Below, piece after piece: positions 61,292 through 64,000 of a stretch of DNA of 64,000 nt. The DNA is from CAYVQF01 sp964454015 (GTDB lineage Bacteria; Myxococcota_A; Bradymonadia; UBA4248), in assembly GCA_964454015.1 (NCBI GenBank), contig CAYVQF010000002.1, positions 62,001-126,000 of the forward strand, read 5' to 3'. Below the pieces are notes generated by a model. The model was not told the origin of the DNA and made no database searches. It saw nothing but the letters and a program-made list of their open reading frames with translations. The first letter of the stretch is position 1; every line of letters starts with the position of its first letter. A program made the translations under genes and the position numbers.

Positions 61292-61427
61292 GGCGAGGGT
61301 TCTCGGTGGGCGCCTGGGAGCGCCGGCAGGGGACAAGGAGGGAGCAGGGTGGCGGTTGGGCTGGGGGGTGGCGTCGGGCGCGCGACACGGTGGCTGTCAA
61401 CGCCCGTTCACAATGGCGGTGCCAGGG

Positions 61428-61910
61428 TCATCGGGACTGCGCCATGGGTTGGAAGCTGTGCATGACCACCAAAAAGAGGTCTTGGAGCTGGGCGAAGTCT
61501 TCGTCCAGGGCCCAAGCGACGAAGGTAAAATGGACATCCTCGATGCGCTGGCTCGTGACGATGGCGGCGTAGCGGCCCGGGTGCCCATCGAGGCGGCCAT
61601 GGAAGGCGTGGAGCTCGACGTCGTCCGCGTCGTCGTCTTGATCGTCAGGGGGCAGCTCCCAGTCGACGAGGTTGGGGAAGGTGTGGCGGATGTACTGGGC
61701 CACGCCTGCTTCCTGGTCGAGGAGCCGCCCGGCGGGGCTGTCATGAGCTTGCATGAGGAGGGCGAGGTGCGCTGAGCGGGGTTGAGGCGGCGAGATGGCG
61801 AGCCAGTCGTCGGAGCCGCGCTGCGACCAGGCGCTGGGTTTGAGCAGGGTGAAAGAGATACGCGCGCAGCGACTCGTTTTGACGTCTTCGATGGTGATGC
61901 GGTCGAGCAT
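61428..61910 (-). CDS. DcrB/DUF1795-like protein
   Basis: 160 residues from an ATG at 61910. The C-terminal part (VHFTFVAWALDEDFAQLQDL then FLVVMHSFQP) is typical of DcrB/PsbP-like (DUF1795) proteins, which end with a fold that packs a helix before a final SF.P. Upstream parts (CARISFTLLKPSAWSQRGSD, AVAQYIRHTFPN) fit the same fold. There is no lipoprotein signal, so it is cytosolic. DcrB-like proteins are known beside type VI and phage-tail-like systems. The start has GAGAG in weak position. The beta-helix gene starts 136 bp downstream. Confidence 0.65.
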   Translation of the reverse strand: MLDRITIEDVKTSRCARISFTLLKPSAWSQRGSDDWLAISPPQPRSAHLALLMQAHDSPAGRLLDQEAGVAQYIRHTFPNLVDWELPPDDQDDDADDVELHAFHGRLDGHPGRYAAIVTSQRIEDVHFTFVAWALDEDFAQLQDLFLVVMHSFQPMAQSR

Positions 61911-62135
61911 GCGAGACTCTCACCAGGGGCGCAGTGCGCGCCGAGGCACATGGAGGCGGTAGTGTAGCAAGGGCGACAGGTGTGGGCAATTGCCTTTCGC
62001 CATTGAAGTGGCTAGAGTGTTGCAAGTTGTGCCTGGCCCGAGCGCTGTTGGACGTTTGGTATGTGCTTTGCTGGCGAGCGGCGAGCTAGCTGGAATCGCT
62101 GGCGTGGGTCTTGGGCTTGAATCGCGGGGCATGTC

Positions 62136-62834
62136 ATGAAGGATGCTGGGTCTGTTGGGCGACATTTGGCGCTAGCGCTTCTGCTGGGGCTGGCTTGGAC
62201 GCTTCTGGTCGGCGCCGATGGGGACCAAGAGGACTTCGACGCTGCCGACGCGGCGGCGCATGCTGGGGAGCTGAGCGCCGAAGAGGTACAGCGCCTGACG
62301 GATCGCCGCTTGCGTGAGCTGGGCAATCAGGTGGACAGCTTGAAAGAGGAAACCTTCGCGACCAAGAGCCGTTTGCTCCTGCTGCGGGAGGCCGTGTTGC
62401 GGCGCTCCGTGGCGGGATCGAAGTTGGTGGTGGTCCATGAGAACGCCATGGGCAAGGAGTACAAGTTGGTGCAAGTGCTCTACGCCCTCGACCGGCAGCC
62501 GAAATTCAACCGCCTCGACCACAGCGGCGAGCTCGATGGTATCAAGCGCAGCGTGGTGGTGGACGAGCAGATTGTCCCGGGCTCACACATCCTGCTGACC
62601 CAGATGGTGTTCAAAGGCAACGGCTGGGGTGTTTTTCGCTATATGGATGGTTACACCTTCACCCTCGAGTCGAGCTACGCGTTTACCGCTGAAGAAGGGA
62701 AAGCGCACGAGATCTTGGTTCGCGCCCATGAGGGCGGCACCTTTTTTACGCCCCTGGAGCAGCGGCCCACCATCTCCTACCGCTTGACCTCTCACGATCT
62801 CGACCTGGCCAAGGCCAGCGAGGTGAGCTTTTAA
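62136..62834 (+). CDS. Exported protein with coiled coil and beta-rich C-terminus
   Basis: 232 residues from an ATG at 62136. A signal peptide (LALALLLGLAWTLLVGADG) is followed by an acidic stretch, a coiled coil (about 45-90: LSAEEVQRLTDRRLRELGNQ, then VDSLKEETFATKSRLLLLR) and a beta-rich domain (about 95-225: VHENAMGKEYKLVQVLYALD, VVVDEQIVPGSHILLTQMVF, WGVFRYMDGYTFTLESSYAF). Proteins of this layout occur beside TPR proteins in Myxococcota, sometimes misnamed dihydrolipoamide acetyltransferase. A TPR protein follows after 75 bp on the same strand. Function unknown. Confidence 0.75.
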   Translation: MKDAGSVGRHLALALLLGLAWTLLVGADGDQEDFDAADAAAHAGELSAEEVQRLTDRRLRELGNQVDSLKEETFATKSRLLLLREAVLRRSVAGSKLVVVHENAMGKEYKLVQVLYALDRQPKFNRLDHSGELDGIKRSVVVDEQIVPGSHILLTQMVFKGNGWGVFRYMDGYTFTLESSYAFTAEEGKAHEILVRAHEGGTFFTPLEQRPTISYRLTSHDLDLAKASEVSF

Positions 62835-62909
62835 TGGGAGCTTGGACGCAATGGGCGGGCGCAAACAGGGTCGTCGGTGCAGCGCTGCTGGCTGTGGGGG
62901 GGGAGGTGC

Positions 62910-64000
62910 CGTGAGGCGGAGTCTGGACGCGCGGTGGCCGGCTTTCTGGGGCCTGGTCTTGCTCGTGCTAGCCACGTCCGCTGTGGCGTGGGCGGCGCCA
63001 AGAATCGAAGACCTCGAGGAGCGCTTGTTGGCGGCGGAGAGTAACTTCCAGGAGATGCACCGGATCTACTTGGCGCAAGCCCTCTTGGCGGAGTCCTTCG
63101 CTCTGGAGGCGCGCCTGCAGGAAGGCTCGATGCTGTTGGAGGTGGGCCAGCCAGAGCGTGCCAGTGTGCTCTTCCTCGATATCGTCTCCCGCTCGGAGTG
63201 GCGGAATGAGCCAGGTTACGGTGCGGCGCTCTACCTGCTGGGGCGCTCGCTCTATGAGGCGGGCTATTATCAGTCGGCGCGTAGCGCGCTGCTGCGGGCG
63301 GTGCGCGAAGGTCGGCCGCGAGAGAGGCAAGATGCGGCGGCGCTTCTGATCGAAACGGCCATCGTGACGGGGAATTGGGAGGGGGTCGATGAGGTCTATC
63401 GCTTCGTAGAAGAGAGCAGCGGCGGCGTGCTCGCGCCGGCGCTGCTCTATGCGCGCGGCAAGGGCCTCTATCGCGAAGGGCGCTTGGATGCGGCACTGCA
63501 GACCCTGTTGCGCTTGGCCCCCGACTCGGTGGATGGGCTCAAGGCAGCCTATTTCGTCGGTGTCATTCGCGCCCAACAGGGGGATCTCGAGGCCGCCCTG
63601 GCTGCCTTCCAGAGCATTCTCCAGGCACGCGAGCTGGTCCGGGGACCTGATGCGTCCGAAGTCGTCGAGCTGACCTTCATCGCTGTGGCCCGCATCCACT
63701 ACGAGCGAGAGGCCTGGTCAGACGCGCTGGACAGCTACCAGAACGTTCCGCGCCAGAGCCGTTTTTTCGACCAGGCGCTCTATGAGATCACCTGGACCCA
63801 TGTCCGCGAGGGCAACACCCTGGCGGCGCTGCGCAACCTCGATATTCTGATGCTGTCTCGGCCGGATAGTCTCTTCATCCCCGATGCCCAACGCTTGAGC
63901 GCCGATTTGCTCAAGGAAGGCGGAGACTATGCGCGGGCTCTGGACACCTATGAAAACCTGCTGGATACCTTTGAGCCGGTCATGCAGGAGTTGGACAACC
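62910..64000 (+). CDS. Exported TPR protein, 3' end beyond window
   Basis: An open frame from a GTG at 62910 (GGAGG five bases upstream) continues to the right edge (363 codons plus 2 nt) with no stop, so it is truncated. The N-terminus has a signal peptide (AFWGLVLLVLATSAVAWAA). TPR-like repeats follow, e.g. LEVGQPERASVLFLDIVSRS, LYLLGRSLYEAGYYQSARSA, LYARGKGLYREGRLDAALQT, LAAFQSILQARELVRGPDAS, ALYEITWTHVREGNTLAALR and ALDTYENLLDTFEPVMQEL. A periplasmic scaffold role is likely. It probably forms a unit with the gene 75 bp upstream; adventurous-gliding TPR proteins have a similar build, but this is only a guess. Confidence 0.8.

Noticed and set aside
58047..61910. Complete extracellular contractile injection locus
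   Set aside because: Only an ATPase of this type is seen; sheath, tube, baseplate, spike and DUF4157 genes are not in the window.

Overview
The window is GC-rich, densely coded bacterial DNA with short intergenic gaps, mixed strands and many lipoproteins, TPR proteins and outer-membrane proteins. A C-terminal Cys + membrane helix + Arg-cluster tail of the MYXO-CTERM kind (SpoIID-domain protein, 24841-26454), an LptD-like barrel, an Omp85-like barrel, a soluble Ser/Thr kinase, a zf-HC2/TPR anti-sigma factor and a contractile-injection-type AAA ATPase together suggest a diderm member of the Myxococcota or a close relative. This is an inference; the window has no rRNA or other decisive marker.

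Layout. 1-6.7 kb (minus): an unknown gene cut by the window edge, murD, glgA, clpA and clpS, with clpS-clpA-glgA tightly packed. 6.9-7.9 kb (plus): a TPR/PEGA membrane protein. 7.9-16 kb (minus): a complete tripartite RND efflux pump followed by its own OmpR-type regulator and sensor kinase, in the order MFP-RND-TolC-RR-HK. 16-20 kb (minus): murI, an ECF sigma/anti-sigma pair with a clear terminator, enoyl-CoA hydratase and tRNA-Arg(CCG) with its promoter and terminator hairpin. 20-23 kb: an esterase and an Omp85-like protein with one recognisable POTRA-like segment.

23-30 kb (minus): a likely operon of a two-helix membrane-anchored (p)ppGpp synthetase without hydrolase domain, an AmrS-type radical SAM enzyme, a secreted SpoIID/golvesin-like surface protein and a zinc-ribbon TPR protein; a histidine kinase lies upstream. 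30-38 kb: a Ser/Thr kinase coupled to a protein with DHH-like motifs, converging on a very large TPR protein. 38-43 kb: an AMIN-like exported protein, an LptD-like barrel, a degenerate 5'-nucleotidase-like lipoprotein and a CpoB/YbgF-like coiled-coil/TPR protein. 43-50 kb: a large single-pass TPR protein overlapping a DegT-type aminotransferase, an FGE-like lipoprotein and a DUF151 nuclease.

50-64 kb: a PilZ-like protein, a leader with a perfect 16-bp hairpin ahead of SspB, a calpain-like protein whose catalytic Cys is Val, a 52-residue protein, a 1351-residue FecR/VIT/VWA/TPR protein, a second PilZ-like protein, and a minus-strand cluster of DcrB-like protein, beta-helix protein and AAA ATPase. 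A signal-peptide protein and a truncated TPR protein end the window.

Functional threads are cell-wall synthesis (MurD, MurI), regulated proteolysis (ClpS, ClpA and the SspB adaptor), envelope assembly and export (LptD-like, Omp85-like, efflux pump), and signalling (two kinases, ECF pair, Ser/Thr kinase, alarmone synthetase, PilZ-like proteins). The least conventional items are the membrane alarmone synthetase, the pseudo-calpain, the reordered DHH-like protein, the pseudo-M48 domain suspected in two TPR proteins, and the AAA ATPase cluster.
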